A stretch of 43,663 nt of DNA from Corynebacterium jeikeium (GCF_000738175.1 NZ_JFCH01000009.1:1-43663), one strand, 5' to 3'; counted from the stretch's first letter, positions 27,135 to 37,042 are shown. Program-made: numbers and translations. The notes: generated from the sequence alone by a model not told the origin.

Positions 27135-27992
27135 GTGGCTGAATCTTCTGAGGCTGTTGAGGTAGGCGTTCGGGCGGAACAGGCAAACAATGCGCCGATC
27201 GGGGTGTTTGATTCGGGCGTGGGCGGGCTGACTGTGGCGCGCGCCATTGTGGACCAGCTGCCACACGAGAACCTGGTGTACATCGGGGACACGGCCAATT
27301 CGCCCTACGGTGACAAGCCGCTGGCGCAGGTGCGCGAGCTGTCGATCAGGATTGCAGACACCCTGGCGGAGCGTGGCTGCAAGATGATTGTGGTGGCGTG
27401 CAACTCGGCCTCATCGGCGTTTATTCGCGACGCGCGGGAGAGGTACTCCATTCCGGTGGTTGAGGTGATCCTGCCTGCGGTGCGGCGCGCGGCGGCGGCG
27501 ACCCGCAATGGCAAGGTCGGGGTGATCGGTACCCAGGCGACGGTGAGCAGCAGGTCGTATCAGGATCTTTTCGCGGCGATTCCGGGGGTCGAGGCGTATG
27601 CGCAGGCCTGCCCGCAGTTTGTGCCCTTTGTGGAGCGTGGCATGACCAGCGGGCGGCAGCTGATGGGGTTGGCGGAGAACTATCTGGCGCCGTTGAAGGC
27701 CGAGGGGGTGGATACCGTGGTGCTCGGGTGCACACACTATCCGCTGCTGGCCGGTGTGGTGCAGCTGGTGATGGGGGATGACGTCACGCTGATTAATAGC
27801 GCGGAGGAAACGGCGAAGACTGTTTATAGGACGCTGTCGGAGCAGGATCTGCTGGCGGATGAAGATCCGGGCCGGGCGGTGGACCTTTCCTTCGAGTCGA
27901 CGGGGGATCCGCAGAGGTTCGCAAAGCTGGCTGGGAGGTTCCTGGGGCCGGCGATTAGTTCGGTATCACAGATCCCGGAGATGGTTCGCTAA
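27135..27992 (+). CDS. murI: Glutamate racemase
   Basis: MurI makes D-glutamate for peptidoglycan. The 285-residue protein has the two catalytic cysteines in their usual settings, C89 in VVACNSASS and C199 in LGCTHYPLL, plus [13 protein letters not shown] and the [11 protein letters not shown] loop. I chose GTG 27135, which has AAAGG eight bases upstream. GTG 27126 would add three residues. It follows the P1 peptidase gene by 15 bases and ends the operon. The Mec, CysO, CysM and rhomboid genes found between these two in M. tuberculosis are absent here. Confidence 0.95.
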   Translation: MAESSEAVEVGVRAEQANNAPIGVFDSGVGGLTVARAIVDQLPHENLVYIGDTANSPYGDKPLAQVRELSIRIADTLAERGCKMIVVACNSASSAFIRDARERYSIPVVEVILPAVRRAAAATRNGKVGVIGTQATVSSRSYQDLFAAIPGVEAYAQACPQFVPFVERGMTSGRQLMGLAENYLAPLKAEGVDTVVLGCTHYPLLAGVVQLVMGDDVTLINSAEETAKTVYRTLSEQDLLADEDPGRAVDLSFESTGDPQRFAKLAGRFLGPAISSVSQIPEMVR

Positions 27993-28220
27993 CGCTTAGG
28001 GTTAACTTATGTGGGACGCCCAGGGGTTTTGCTGTTTTTAGAACTATTGTTCCGGTTGTTTCTGAACCCTGAGTACGGTTAAACTATTCGTGTACTTTTA
28101 GGCTGACTGTCGCTTAATGAATCACGTTTTAGCGCGTTCTCAGCCTTTGTAGCTACCTGATCTGTGGAAACTCTAACGGAACGGGTGGGCGCGTTTAAGG
28201 TTTTCAGGAAGGACTGAGGA

Positions 28221-29579
28221 ATGAATTCCTCTCAGAACAAGGTTTTAAGGCGGAACGCTCGTAAGGGCGCTGCCGCGCTGTCTGCCATCACGCTCGCGCT
28301 GGGCTCACTCAGTATCTTTGCCCCCAGCGACTTCGCACCCGAGGCCACCGCCGCAGAACTCTCCGGCGGCATCCGCGACAAGTCCGGCGCGGTAGAGAAG
28401 GATGCCCAGAAGGCCTCCGACCTGCCGGCCGGTTCGTGTACTGTCTCGGAGAGCACTGAGAGTGGCAGCCAGGCTGGTTTTAGCTGGAGCACCTCTGAGC
28501 CGTCCGCGTCCAGCCCCGACAAGAAAGCCTGGGGCTTGAGCGTCTCCTTCGACAACTCGAAGGACCGCACGTTCGCCGATTGGAGTTTTACCAATAACGG
28601 CAGGATGGGTGCGTACCTCGATGCGGCTCAAATTCCCGCTATGAATGCCGGTCAGACCCTTGTTGACAAGGTAGTCACGCACAAAGCCGACGAAATCCTC
28701 GGTATTACTGCTTCTGGGCCACAACGACCCCTGAACCTCAATGCGAAGCTGACCGATGCGAAAGTCAAGCAGTTCGCTGAGGCTACTGCTGCGAACCCGG
28801 TACGTTACGCCTGGCAGGGTAACTATAAGCAGGACAATCCTGGAGGACCAAGGGCCACCCAGGGAACCAACTCATCCTTTACGGCCGTCGTAAACCCGTG
28901 GCCGAGCGAGAACATCGAATGTAACCCGATCACGGTGTCGTGGGAGAACTTCGAGAAGCACGTCATCGTTGCAGGTGCGGAAACCAAGGTCGGTAAGATC
29001 AACGTTCCTGCTGTGCAGAATGGTGGCACTGACGACTCTATGTCCCGCATGGTTGTGGAGGCTTACGACGGCAACGGCCAGTTCATCGGCACCACGGACC
29101 CAGCGGCCTCCGGTGGCACCAAGAACCTGCGTATCGATGAAGCTACGGGCGATATCTACTTCACCTGGCCTGAGTACCGCGGTACCGACCTGGCAACGGA
29201 TAAGAACGTGAACTTCTCCGTTCTGGCAAAGCCGCGTACCGTCGACCAGCTCCAGGCTGCTGGTGCGAACAACAATGAGTTTGGCGACTCCAAGGCCTTC
29301 GACAGCTCCAACTCGCTGACCCGCTACAACAAGGCGAACGTCATCGACTCGAAGGCGTTCTCCCTGGACGACACCGAGTACCACTCTCCGAAGTACGACA
29401 AGACGGATGCTTCGATCATCTCGGGCGTCGATAGCGCTACCGGCCCGCTGGCTACTGAGCCGCAGAAGGTCACCTTTACCCAGACTCCGGATCTGATCAA
29501 GGACCTGGCAAAGAAGAAGGGCGACGGCGGCTACGAGGCCAAGGTCGAGCTGGATGAGAAGTACGTCTACGACGGCTGA
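28221..29579 (+). CDS. N-terminal part of the surface protein, with signal peptide (ends at premature TGA)
   Basis: The 452-residue product starts with a basic region (KVLRRNARKG), a hydrophobic core (AAALSAITLALGSLSIF) and a likely signal peptidase site ATAA|EL after residue 45. The mature part is an adhesin-type N-terminal domain with only two cysteines, C73 and C234, which could form a disulfide outside the cell. Starts of such repeat proteins often hold the binding domain. GGAAGGACTGAGGA precedes ATG 28221. If the TGA is real, this domain would be released into the medium. Confidence 0.7.
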   Translation: MNSSQNKVLRRNARKGAAALSAITLALGSLSIFAPSDFAPEATAAELSGGIRDKSGAVEKDAQKASDLPAGSCTVSESTESGSQAGFSWSTSEPSASSPDKKAWGLSVSFDNSKDRTFADWSFTNNGRMGAYLDAAQIPAMNAGQTLVDKVVTHKADEILGITASGPQRPLNLNAKLTDAKVKQFAEATAANPVRYAWQGNYKQDNPGGPRATQGTNSSFTAVVNPWPSENIECNPITVSWENFEKHVIVAGAETKVGKINVPAVQNGGTDDSMSRMVVEAYDGNGQFIGTTDPAASGGTKNLRIDEATGDIYFTWPEYRGTDLATDKNVNFSVLAKPRTVDQLQAAGANNNEFGDSKAFDSSNSLTRYNKANVIDSKAFSLDDTEYHSPKYDKTDASIISGVDSATGPLATEPQKVTFTQTPDLIKDLAKKKGDGGYEAKVELDEKYVYDG

Positions 29580-29588
29580 TCCGTCGAG

Positions 29589-32500
29589 ATGGACGAGAAC
29601 TACAACGTCACGGTCACCGCTCCGGAGAACCCACGTCCGGGTACCTTCGCGCGCCCGAAGATCACCGTCGAGTACTCCAACGGCTCGACTGATGAGCTTG
29701 AACTGCTCGTGGTTGTTGACCCGAACAACACCCAGGTCACCGACTTGGTGCGTCCAGGCTTGACGAAGGGCACCATCGGTGACGACCTCACCGCCCAGGT
29801 GGGTACCAAGTCCATTATGAAGGGCTACAAGCCGGTGCACCCGGCCAAGTTCGAGGTCGACCCAGCCACCGTGCCGGACGGCTGGACCGTCACCGTCGAT
29901 GAGACAGGCAAGGTCACCGCGAAGGCGGATGACTCTGTTGCACCGGGCACGATCATTACCCCGAAGATCAAGGCAACCTACCCGGACCAGACCACGGATG
30001 AGATCGAGACCCAGTTCCAGGCGATCGTGGACATCAAGATCCCCACGTATGACACTAAGACTGGTCAGCCAAACGCAAGCGTCAGCCTCACTCCCGAAAT
30101 CCCGGAGCGCGGCCTGAGCGGTAACACGACCGATGAAGCCCCGACGCGCTACACCTTCGAGGATGGCACCAACCAGACCAAGCTGACCAGCAAGGATGGC
30201 AAGACGTGGACCGTCTACGTTGACGAGAAGACTGGTGAGATCACGACTACGATTCCGAAGGGTTCGCAGGAAGGCGACATCCTGAACGTTCCGGTCCAGG
30301 CTCACTACAGCGAGGAAGGTAAGCAGAAGCCTCAGACGGTTGTCGGCACTGTCGTCGTCATCAAGGGCGACATCAAGGCGAACTACAACGTTCAGACCAC
30401 TGCTCCTGGCCAGGAAGTCAAGCACCAGGTTGAGGACACTCCTGACGGCTCCACGTTCTCCTTCGGCAACAAGAATGGCAAGCCGGTTCTTTCTCAGGAA
30501 GTCAACGGCTGGAATTACACCATCGACCCGAAGACCGGTGAAGTTTCCTCCACCCCGCCGGCTGATGCCAAGCCGGGTGACAAGAACACCATCACGGTGA
30601 CCGTTAACGCTCCGGGTGGTTTGACCACCCAGGCGCCGGTCACCACCGTGGTGAAGTTGACCAACAGCTGGGAGTCTGAGCCTGTTGTGCCGTCCCAGAC
30701 GGTCTACCCGGGTGGTACGGCTACCTCGCCGATTGGCGTCGAAAAGCCTGCAGAGATCAACCTTGATGCGGACAAGCCGTTTACCATCGATCCGAAGGGC
30801 AAGGGCCTTGAGGCCACGGGTGAGAACAACGAGTTCGGCAACCCGACCTACAAGGTGAAGACCGCTAACGGCGACTGGATTGTCGGCCTGGATGACAAGG
30901 GCAACGTCATCTCGACCGCGCCGGAGACCGCGAAGCCGGGCGACAAGATCGACGTCCCGGTCATCGTGACCTACGAGGACGGCTCGAAGGACAACACCAC
31001 CGCGACGGTCAACGTCATCGACGTCCCGAAGCGTGAGGTTCCGTTCGACGTCGAGTACAAGTACGACGACTCCATTCCCGCTGGCGAATACCGTACTGAA
31101 ACCAAGGGAGAGCCGGGCGAGGAGAAGCAGAAGAAGGACGGGACCTGGGAACGCACCAAGGATCCGGTCAACGAGGTCGTCGTCGTCGGCACCAAGCCTG
31201 CCGAGAGCGCCAAGGAAGTCACGTGGAAGGTTCCGATCCCGTACCCGACCGAGGTTCGCGAGAATCCGGACCTGAAGCCTGGCGAAACCCGGGTTGTCCA
31301 GGAAGGTGAGAACGGCGAGAAGACCTACACCGCTAAGTTCACCGCCAAGGGCGACCAGGCGGAGGTAGTCGAGGAAGAGACCACTAAGGAACCGGTCAAG
31401 CGCATCGTCGAATATGGTCCGGGCCTGGACCCGAGCGAGCTGGTGACGAAGACTGAGAAGCCGATTCCGTTCGAAACCGAGGTCGAGTTTGATCCCAACC
31501 TGCCGGCCGGCGAGAAGGTCGTCGACCAGAAGGGTGAGCTCGGTACTGAGGTTGAGACTTCTACACAGAAGCTTGTCGACGGTAAGCCCTCCGGCGACCC
31601 GACAGTGACCACCGAGCGCACGAAGGAACCGACGACAGAGAAGATCCGCGTCGGAACCAAGACCACCGGTGAGACCAAGAAGACTGTTGAGTCTGAGGTT
31701 CCGTTCGGCGTGAAGATCGAGTTCGACCCGAACATGCCTGCAGGCACGTCCGAGACTGTCACCGAGGGCAAGCCGGGTAAGAAGACCATCACCGTGACCC
31801 AGAAGGTCACCAACTCCGAGCCGGATGGCGAAGCCACCGTCGAGGAGAAGGTCACCGAGCAGCCGGTTGATCAGGTCATCAAGGTCGGCACCAAGCCGTC
31901 CGAGGCGTCCTCGAAGGTCACCTGGACTGCCCAGGTTCCGTTCGAGGTTGAGACCCGTCCGAATCCGGAATTGAAGCCAGGCGAAATCAAGGTTGTCCAG
32001 AAGGGCGTGCCTGGTGAGAAAACCTACACTGCTGATTTCACTGCCAAGGGCAGCCAGGGCTCTGTGAAGGCCGAGGAGAAGCAGACCAAGGATCCGGTCA
32101 AGGAGATTATCGAGTATGGCCCGGCAGCTGAGGACACCACTGTGGTGACCAAGGTGGAAAAGCCGGTTCCGTTCGAGACTGAGATCGTCTTCGATGACTC
32201 TCTTGAAGAGGGGCAGCAGAAGGTTGATCAGCAGGGTGAAACCGGTACTGAGGTTGTAACTTCTACTCAGAAGATTGTCGACGGCAAGCCGTCTGGTGAT
32301 CCTGAGGTGACTACTGAGCGCACCAAGGAGCCGACCAAGCAGATCATCCGCGTTGGTACTAAGACCACTGGTAAAAACACTGAGTCCATTGAGACTGAGG
32401 TTCCGTATGACGTCAAGGTTGTTTACGATCCGAGCTTGAAGCCAGGCGAATCCAAGGTCACTCAGGAAGGTAAGCCGGGCAAGAAGAAGGTGACGATCGA

Positions 32501-34421
32501 GCGCGATATCGTCAACTCCAAGCCTGGCGACCCGAAGATCACTGAGGAGATCATCGAGAAACCGGTTGAGAAGATCGTCACCGTCGGCACCAAGCCGGCA
32601 GAGGCAAACAACAAGGCAACATGGGTTGCGCCGCTACCATACGACACGATCGTGCGAGTGAACCCGAATCTGAAGCCGGGTGAAATGAAGGTCGTCCAGA
32701 ACGGTGAGTACGGTGAGAAGGAATTCACCGCCGACTTCACTGCGAAGGACAACACCTCCACGGTGAACACCACCGAAAAGGTGACCAAGAAGCCGGTTCA
32801 GCAGATCATCGAGTATGGTCCTGGCGTTGATGACAGTGAGGTTGTAACCAAGCTGGAGAAGCCGGTTCCGTTCGAGACTAAGATCGTCTTCGATCCGAAT
32901 CTGAAGGCCGGTGAGCAGGTCGTCGATCAGCAGGGCGAGCTGGGTACTGAAGTCGTAACCTCTACTCAGAAGATCGTGGACGGCAAGCCTTCCGGCGACC
33001 CGACCGTGACCACTGAGCGCACCAAGGAGCCGATCAACGCAATCATCCGCGTTGGAAAGAAGCCGGAAGAGACCGAGCCAGTTTCTACGGATGTCGAATG
33101 GATCGAGAAGACTCCATTCGAGACCGAGATCCGCGTGAACCCTGAACTGCAGCCTGGCGAGACCAAGGTTATCCAGGAGGGTACGCTTGGTGAGATCAAG
33201 CACACCGTCAAGGTGACTGTTGATAGCAATGGTGAGGTAAGCGAGGAGGAGTCTTCTGAGGAGATCAGCAAGCCTTCTCCACGCATCATCGAGGTTGGCC
33301 CGGCCAAGGGCGTCGAGACTGAGCTGACGGACAAGCACACCGAAGAGATTCCGTACGACACCGTCATCGAGTACGATCCGGACCTCGAAGCTGGCAAGGT
33401 CGTCGAGGACCAGGCTGGCAAGACCGGTTCGAAGGAGATCACTAAGACCTGGAAGCTCGTCGACGGCCAGCCAGTAGGCGAGCCTGAGACTTCTGAGGAG
33501 GTCACGCAGCCGAAGCAGGATCGTAAGATCCGCGTGGGCACCAAGTGCGACTGCAAGACCCCGGAGAACCCGAACAACCCTGAGGGCCCGAAGGATCCGG
33601 AGAACCCGAACAACCCTGAGGACCCGAAGGATCCGGAGAACCCGAACAACCCTGAGGACCCGAAGGATCCGGAGAACCCGAACAACCCTGAGGACCCGAA
33701 GGATCCGGAGAACCCGAACAACCCTGAGGACCCGAAGGATCCGGAGAACCCGAACAACCCTGAGGACCCGAAGGATCCGGAGAACCCGAACAACCCTGAG
33801 GACCCGAAGGATCCGGAGAACCCGAACAACCCTGAGGACCCGAAGGATCCGGAGAACCCGAACAACCCTGAGGACCCGAAGGATCCGGAGAACCCGAACA
33901 ACCCTGAGGACCCGAAGGATCCGGAGAACCCGAACAACCCTGAGGACCCGAAGCCGGAAGATCCGAAGCCGGAAGATCCGAAGCCGGAGGACCCGAAGGA
34001 TCCGAACAAGCCTGGCGGTTCCACTGGTTCGGTGACCCCGAAGCCGAACCTGCCTGGCATCATCGGTTCCCTGGGAATCGGCGGGGCAATCGTGGGCAGC
34101 GGCTCCCACGGTTCCACTCCGAAGCCGGATCCCAAGCAGCCGGGCAAGCCGGGTACCCCGAATAAGCCGGGCAACGCAGACAAGCCGGGCACCCCTGGCA
34201 AGTCCAGCACCCCGAGCCAGTCGGGTACCACGGGCAGCACGTCCACCGGCAGCTCCGCAAGTACCGGCAGCTCCAGCTCTCAGAAGCAGGTTGATAGCCC
34301 GCGGATGAGCACCCTGGCCTCCACCGGCGCGAACGTGCTCGGCGTGTTCGCAGTCGGCCTGGCGCTGATCATCGGCGCCATCCCGCTGCTGCGCCGCCGC
34401 CGCGAAGAAGGCGAGGCCTAA
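29589..34421 (+). CDS. C-terminal part of the surface protein: Rib-like, G5 repeats, Pro-rich wall region, LASTG anchor
   Basis: The 1,610-residue open part begins inside a Rib/YPDG-like domain and has several of these up to about residue 480. Eleven G5-like repeats of about 76-80 residues follow (about 481-1315), each ending in VGTK, YGP or a close variant. Then come eleven PENPNNPEDPKD repeats, PEDPK repeats and a Gly/Ser/Thr/Pro-rich wall-spanning stretch. The end has a sortase signal LASTG (1576-1580), a hydrophobic span and RRRREEGEA. LAxTG is the motif form used by some actinobacterial sortases. ATG 29589 lacks a ribosome site, so independent translation is doubtful. Confidence 0.7.
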   Translation: MDENYNVTVTAPENPRPGTFARPKITVEYSNGSTDELELLVVVDPNNTQVTDLVRPGLTKGTIGDDLTAQVGTKSIMKGYKPVHPAKFEVDPATVPDGWTVTVDETGKVTAKADDSVAPGTIITPKIKATYPDQTTDEIETQFQAIVDIKIPTYDTKTGQPNASVSLTPEIPERGLSGNTTDEAPTRYTFEDGTNQTKLTSKDGKTWTVYVDEKTGEITTTIPKGSQEGDILNVPVQAHYSEEGKQKPQTVVGTVVVIKGDIKANYNVQTTAPGQEVKHQVEDTPDGSTFSFGNKNGKPVLSQEVNGWNYTIDPKTGEVSSTPPADAKPGDKNTITVTVNAPGGLTTQAPVTTVVKLTNSWESEPVVPSQTVYPGGTATSPIGVEKPAEINLDADKPFTIDPKGKGLEATGENNEFGNPTYKVKTANGDWIVGLDDKGNVISTAPETAKPGDKIDVPVIVTYEDGSKDNTTATVNVIDVPKREVPFDVEYKYDDSIPAGEYRTETKGEPGEEKQKKDGTWERTKDPVNEVVVVGTKPAESAKEVTWKVPIPYPTEVRENPDLKPGETRVVQEGENGEKTYTAKFTAKGDQAEVVEEETTKEPVKRIVEYGPGLDPSELVTKTEKPIPFETEVEFDPNLPAGEKVVDQKGELGTEVETSTQKLVDGKPSGDPTVTTERTKEPTTEKIRVGTKTTGETKKTVESEVPFGVKIEFDPNMPAGTSETVTEGKPGKKTITVTQKVTNSEPDGEATVEEKVTEQPVDQVIKVGTKPSEASSKVTWTAQVPFEVETRPNPELKPGEIKVVQKGVPGEKTYTADFTAKGSQGSVKAEEKQTKDPVKEIIEYGPAAEDTTVVTKVEKPVPFETEIVFDDSLEEGQQKVDQQGETGTEVVTSTQKIVDGKPSGDPEVTTERTKEPTKQIIRVGTKTTGKNTESIETEVPYDVKVVYDPSLKPGESKVTQEGKPGKKKVTIERDIVNSKPGDPKITEEIIEKPVEKIVTVGTKPAEANNKATWVAPLPYDTIVRVNPNLKPGEMKVVQNGEYGEKEFTADFTAKDNTSTVNTTEKVTKKPVQQIIEYGPGVDDSEVVTKLEKPVPFETKIVFDPNLKAGEQVVDQQGELGTEVVTSTQKIVDGKPSGDPTVTTERTKEPINAIIRVGKKPEETEPVSTDVEWIEKTPFETEIRVNPELQPGETKVIQEGTLGEIKHTVKVTVDSNGEVSEEESSEEISKPSPRIIEVGPAKGVETELTDKHTEEIPYDTVIEYDPDLEAGKVVEDQAGKTGSKEITKTWKLVDGQPVGEPETSEEVTQPKQDRKIRVGTKCDCKTPENPNNPEGPKDPENPNNPEDPKDPENPNNPEDPKDPENPNNPEDPKDPENPNNPEDPKDPENPNNPEDPKDPENPNNPEDPKDPENPNNPEDPKDPENPNNPEDPKDPENPNNPEDPKDPENPNNPEDPKPEDPKPEDPKPEDPKDPNKPGGSTGSVTPKPNLPGIIGSLGIGGAIVGSGSHGSTPKPDPKQPGKPGTPNKPGNADKPGTPGKSSTPSQSGTTGSTSTGSSASTGSSSSQKQVDSPRMSTLASTGANVLGVFAVGLALIIGAIPLLRRRREEGEA
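31030..33545 (+). repeat. G5-like domain array with a three-domain higher-order unit of about 700 bp
   Basis: The eleven G5-like units follow the order A (ends VGTKP), B (ends YGP), C (ends VGTKT), repeated. The same landmark (KPxPFETxxxFD, start of unit C) occurs at 31461, 32163 and 32862, 702 and 699 bases apart. This shows duplication of three-domain blocks of 233-234 residues. Confidence 0.8.
33561..33956 (+). repeat. 36-bp tandem repeat, 11 copies
   Basis: Units start at 33561 and then every 36 bases to 33921. Each encodes PENPNNPEDPKD; the first copy has Gly for Asp, and the last runs into a shorter PEDPK repeat (to about 34000). Copies are almost identical in DNA, so the array is young and likely variable in length between strains. 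It would form a stalk through the cell wall. Confidence 0.95.
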
Positions 34422-34485
34422 CCGCCACTAGCGTTCAGCGCTAGCGCCTAGCGGAACAGCCAGTCCCGGCTACTCCCGCCAAAAG

Positions 34486-34521
34486 AAAGGGCGACCACCA
34501 ACACAACGGTGGTCGCCCTTT
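34486..34521 (+). terminator. Terminator after the surface protein gene
   Basis: A perfect 14-bp stem, AAAGGGCGACCACC (34486-34499) with GGTGGTCGCCCTTT (34508-34521), closes an 8-base loop. Confidence 0.85.
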
Positions 34522-34559
34522 CGCACATTTGCCATCGCTTCGTGGCAGAATGACAACTT

Positions 34560-35369
34560 ATGGAACTGGTAGTGCTGGGGTGCTCCGGAAGCGTCGAAGG
34601 GCCCGATAGCGCCGCATCGGGATACATCGTCTGCGACACAACCACGGCCAACCCCGACCACCTCCTCCTCGACTGCGGCCCCGGCGTACTCAGCGCCATG
34701 CAACGCGCCGAAGACATCGACCCCTCCGCCTGCCACGTGGCCTTCAGCCACATGCACGCCGACCACTGCCTAGACTTCCCCTCACTCCTCGTCTGGCGCC
34801 GATTCCACCCCACAGCCCCCTCCACCCAACGCCACCAACTACTCGGCCCAGCCATCGCCCACCGCCACCTCTCCGCCGCCGGCGCCGACGCACCCGAGCG
34901 CCCCGACGACTTCACCGACACCTTCGACATCAACGTCTATAGGGCAGGCGAGGGTCTTTTTGACGCCACCACGTACCCAGCCCACCCCATCGGCCCATTC
35001 ACCCTCTACGCCGCCACCGCCGTACACCCCACAGAGGCCTACCTGTTGCGCGTGGAAGACAACGCAGGTAACTCCCTGGTGTACTCAGGGGACACCGCCT
35101 GGACCGATAACCTGGCCCACATCGCAGCGGGAGCAGACGTATTCCTCTGCGAAGCCACCTGGGGCGAAAATGCAGAAGGCCAGCCCAGCGGCATGCATAT
35201 CTCCGGCGAAGACGCAGGCCGTGCAGCACAGGCAGCAGGCGTGGGCAAGCTCGTGCTCACCCACATCCCACCGTGGGGCGATGCAGACGCAGCGGTCCGC
35301 GGCGCCGCCCGCCACTATGACGGCGAGATCCTCGTCGCCCGCCCCGGCATGCGCCTGACCGTCGGCTAG
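34560..35369 (+). CDS. MBL-fold hydrolase, Rv1339-type (probable cyclic-nucleotide phosphodiesterase)
   Basis: The 269-residue metallo-beta-lactamase-fold protein has the metal motif HMHADH (64-69), an upstream LLLDCGPG segment and later SGDTAW and LTHIPPW blocks carrying further ligands. In M. tuberculosis the gene at this place, Rv1339, has been described as an atypical class II cAMP phosphodiesterase, so cyclic-nucleotide turnover is the best guess. ATG 34560 has no clear ribosome site. It is followed by rph and rdgB in the same direction, the standard actinobacterial order. Confidence 0.85.
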   Translation: MELVVLGCSGSVEGPDSAASGYIVCDTTTANPDHLLLDCGPGVLSAMQRAEDIDPSACHVAFSHMHADHCLDFPSLLVWRRFHPTAPSTQRHQLLGPAIAHRHLSAAGADAPERPDDFTDTFDINVYRAGEGLFDATTYPAHPIGPFTLYAATAVHPTEAYLLRVEDNAGNSLVYSGDTAWTDNLAHIAAGADVFLCEATWGENAEGQPSGMHISGEDAGRAAQAAGVGKLVLTHIPPWGDADAAVRGAARHYDGEILVARPGMRLTVG

Positions 35370-35446
35370 GCGCCAGAGCACCAGCTGACCGACTGCGCAA
35401 GCGTCGGCGGGTAGCCCGTCCGGGGCGGCTAGTAAACTTAAGCCCC

Positions 35447-36217
35447 ATGACGGAAACCAACGTAGAAAACACCTCCAACGCAGGCAGCAACTTCACCCGC
35501 GCTGACGGGCGCGCCACCAACGAGCTGCGCCCGGTGCGCATCACCCGCGGATTCACCAACAACCCCGCAGGCAGCGTGCTGGTGGAATTCGGCAACACCC
35601 GAGTCATGTGCACCGCCAGTGTGGAAGAAGGCGTGCCGCGCTTCAAGAAGGATTCCGGCGAAGGGTGGCTGACCGCCGAGTACGCGATGCTGCCGGCCTC
35701 CACCCACGAGCGCATGCCGCGCGAATCCATGAAGGGCAAGGTCAAGGGACGTACCCAGGAGATCTCCCGCCTCGTCGGCCGCGCGCTGCGCGCCGCCGTG
35801 GATCTGAAGGAGCTGGGGGAGAACACCGTCAACATCGACTGCGACGTTCTGCAGGCCGACGGTGGCACCCGCACCGCAGCCATCACCGGCGCCTACGTGG
35901 CTCTGGCTGATGCGCTGGCCGTGCTGCAAGCTAGGGGCGTCGTACCAGGGCAACCGCTACGCGCACCCGTCGCCGCAGTATCCGTGGGCATCATCGACGG
36001 CGTGCCGTGCCTCGACCTGCCGTATGAAGAAGACTCGCGGGCGGACGTGGACATGAACGTGGCCATGACGGCCGAGGGGCGCTTCGTGGAAATCCAGGGC
36101 ACCGGCGAGAACGCGGAGTTCACTCGCGAGGAACTGAACACCCTGATGGACCTGGCCGAGGGCGGCCTGCGTGAGCTCATTGAGGCACAGCGGGCAGCGC
36201 TGGCGCAGGAACTCTAG
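35447..36217 (+). CDS. rph: Ribonuclease PH
   Basis: RNase PH trims the 3' ends of tRNA precursors by phosphorolysis. The 256-residue protein shows the family blocks [13 protein letters not shown] near the start, [13 protein letters not shown], the [16 protein letters not shown] helix and the phosphate-binding [14 protein letters not shown] segment. ATG 35447 is preceded by TAGTAAACT and no ribosome site, so a short-leader or leaderless mRNA is possible. rdgB follows after 41 bases. Confidence 0.95.
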   Translation: MTETNVENTSNAGSNFTRADGRATNELRPVRITRGFTNNPAGSVLVEFGNTRVMCTASVEEGVPRFKKDSGEGWLTAEYAMLPASTHERMPRESMKGKVKGRTQEISRLVGRALRAAVDLKELGENTVNIDCDVLQADGGTRTAAITGAYVALADALAVLQARGVVPGQPLRAPVAAVSVGIIDGVPCLDLPYEEDSRADVDMNVAMTAEGRFVEIQGTGENAEFTREELNTLMDLAEGGLRELIEAQRAALAQEL

Positions 36218-36258
36218 AGCAGCAGAAGCAAACGCGACAAGAGAAGGGGAGTAGCACC

Positions 36259-36912
36259 GTGCGGGTACTGGTGGCATCAAGGAACAAGAAGAAGCTGGCG
36301 GAGCTAAACCGCATGCTCGAAGCGGCGAACGTGACCGGCATCGAGCTCGTCGGACTGGGGGACGTGCCGGAATACCCGGAGACCCCGGAGACCGGCGCGA
36401 CGTTCGTGGACAACGCGCGGATTAAGACCAACGACGGCGTGCGCCACACCGGCCTGCCGACGATCGCCGATGATTCCGGGCTGGCCGTCGACGCGCTGAA
36501 TGGCATGCCGGGTGTACTGAGCGCCCGGTGGTCGGGTGGCCACGGCGACGACAAGGCCAACAATGACCTGCTGCTGGCGCAGATGGGGGACGTGCCGGAC
36601 GAGCGGCGCGGGGCGCACTTCGTATCCTCCTGCGTGCTGCAGCTGCCCGCCGAAGTCGCAGCAGAGCGCGGCATGGAGCCCGAATACGCAGTGGAAGGTC
36701 GCTGGTACGGCCGAGTACTGCGCGCCGAGCAAGGCGAGGGCGGCTTCGGCTATGACCCGCTGTTCGCCCCCGACGAGCTGCCGGAAGGCCAGGAAGAACA
36801 GCTGGCAGGCAAGTCCGCAGGCGAGCTGACGGCGGAGCAGAAGGATGCCGTTTCCCACCGTGGCAAGGCCCTGCGCCAGCTGGTGGAGATCCTGGCGCAA
36901 CTGGCGGACTAA
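36259..36912 (+). CDS. rdgB: dITP/XTP pyrophosphatase (RdgB/HAM1 family)
   Basis: The enzyme hydrolyses non-canonical purine triphosphates (ITP, dITP, XTP) to monophosphates and so protects DNA and RNA. The 217-residue product has the nucleotide-binding start ASRNKKKLAELN, the IADDSGLAVDALNG metal/catalytic block, GFGYDPLF and the C-terminal SHRGKAL. GTG 36259 has AAGGGGAG upstream. It is downstream of rph as in most actinobacteria (Rv1341 position). Confidence 0.95.
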   Translation: MRVLVASRNKKKLAELNRMLEAANVTGIELVGLGDVPEYPETPETGATFVDNARIKTNDGVRHTGLPTIADDSGLAVDALNGMPGVLSARWSGGHGDDKANNDLLLAQMGDVPDERRGAHFVSSCVLQLPAEVAAERGMEPEYAVEGRWYGRVLRAEQGEGGFGYDPLFAPDELPEGQEEQLAGKSAGELTAEQKDAVSHRGKALRQLVEILAQLAD

Positions 36913-37019
36913 AGCGGCAGGCCTGGCGCCCAGCACGCCACTAAGTCCGGCGCCCAGCGCACCGCCCTGTATGCGGTCAGCGCGCCGCAGGGGTAGGCGC
37001 CGGGTGCATGCAACCCACG

Positions 37020-37042
37020 TATGATGGGGCAAGGCACAAGCT
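37020..37042 (+). promoter_or_regulatory. Candidate promoter of the M20 hydrolase gene
   Basis: TATGAT (37020-37025) is followed by GGGGCAAG and GCACAAGCT. The same arrangement lies upstream of nrdF (6721-6745). The transcript would start near 37032, giving a leader of about 58 bases. Confidence 0.4.

Larger units (their letters stand above)
28221..34421 (+). pseudogene. Giant cell-wall-anchored G5-domain surface protein gene, interrupted by one in-frame TGA
   Basis: Reading through a single TGA at 29577-29579 gives one frame of 2,066 codons with a signal peptide at one end and a sortase motif at the other. The bases on both sides of the stop encode continuous sequence (KYVYDG - stop - SVEMDENYNVTV), and a TGG Trp codon is the simplest ancestor. 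As written, the upstream piece would be secreted without anchor, and the downstream piece would lack a signal peptide. No ribosome site precedes its first ATG. It is either a recent nonsense mutation, a phase-off state, or a sequencing error. It interrupts the otherwise conserved murI-Rv1339-rph order. Confidence 0.85.

Noticed and set aside
29577..29579. In-frame TGA as a selenocysteine codon
   Set aside because: No selenocysteine-insertion stem could be recognised after it, wall adhesins are not known selenoproteins, and TGG (Trp) fits the context.
28872..30425. 517-codon open frame opposite the surface protein gene
   Set aside because: Shadow frame; the coding strand shows clear protein domains and this one does not.
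33561..33956. Regular 36-bp repeats resembling a CRISPR array
   Set aside because: The units are head-to-tail with no spacers and encode a continuous PENPNNPEDPKD peptide.
32634..34246. Long minus-strand frames across the repeat region
   Set aside because: Open only because the repeat units lack stops in reverse; low-complexity RVLRILRV-type and FGSSGLFG-type products.
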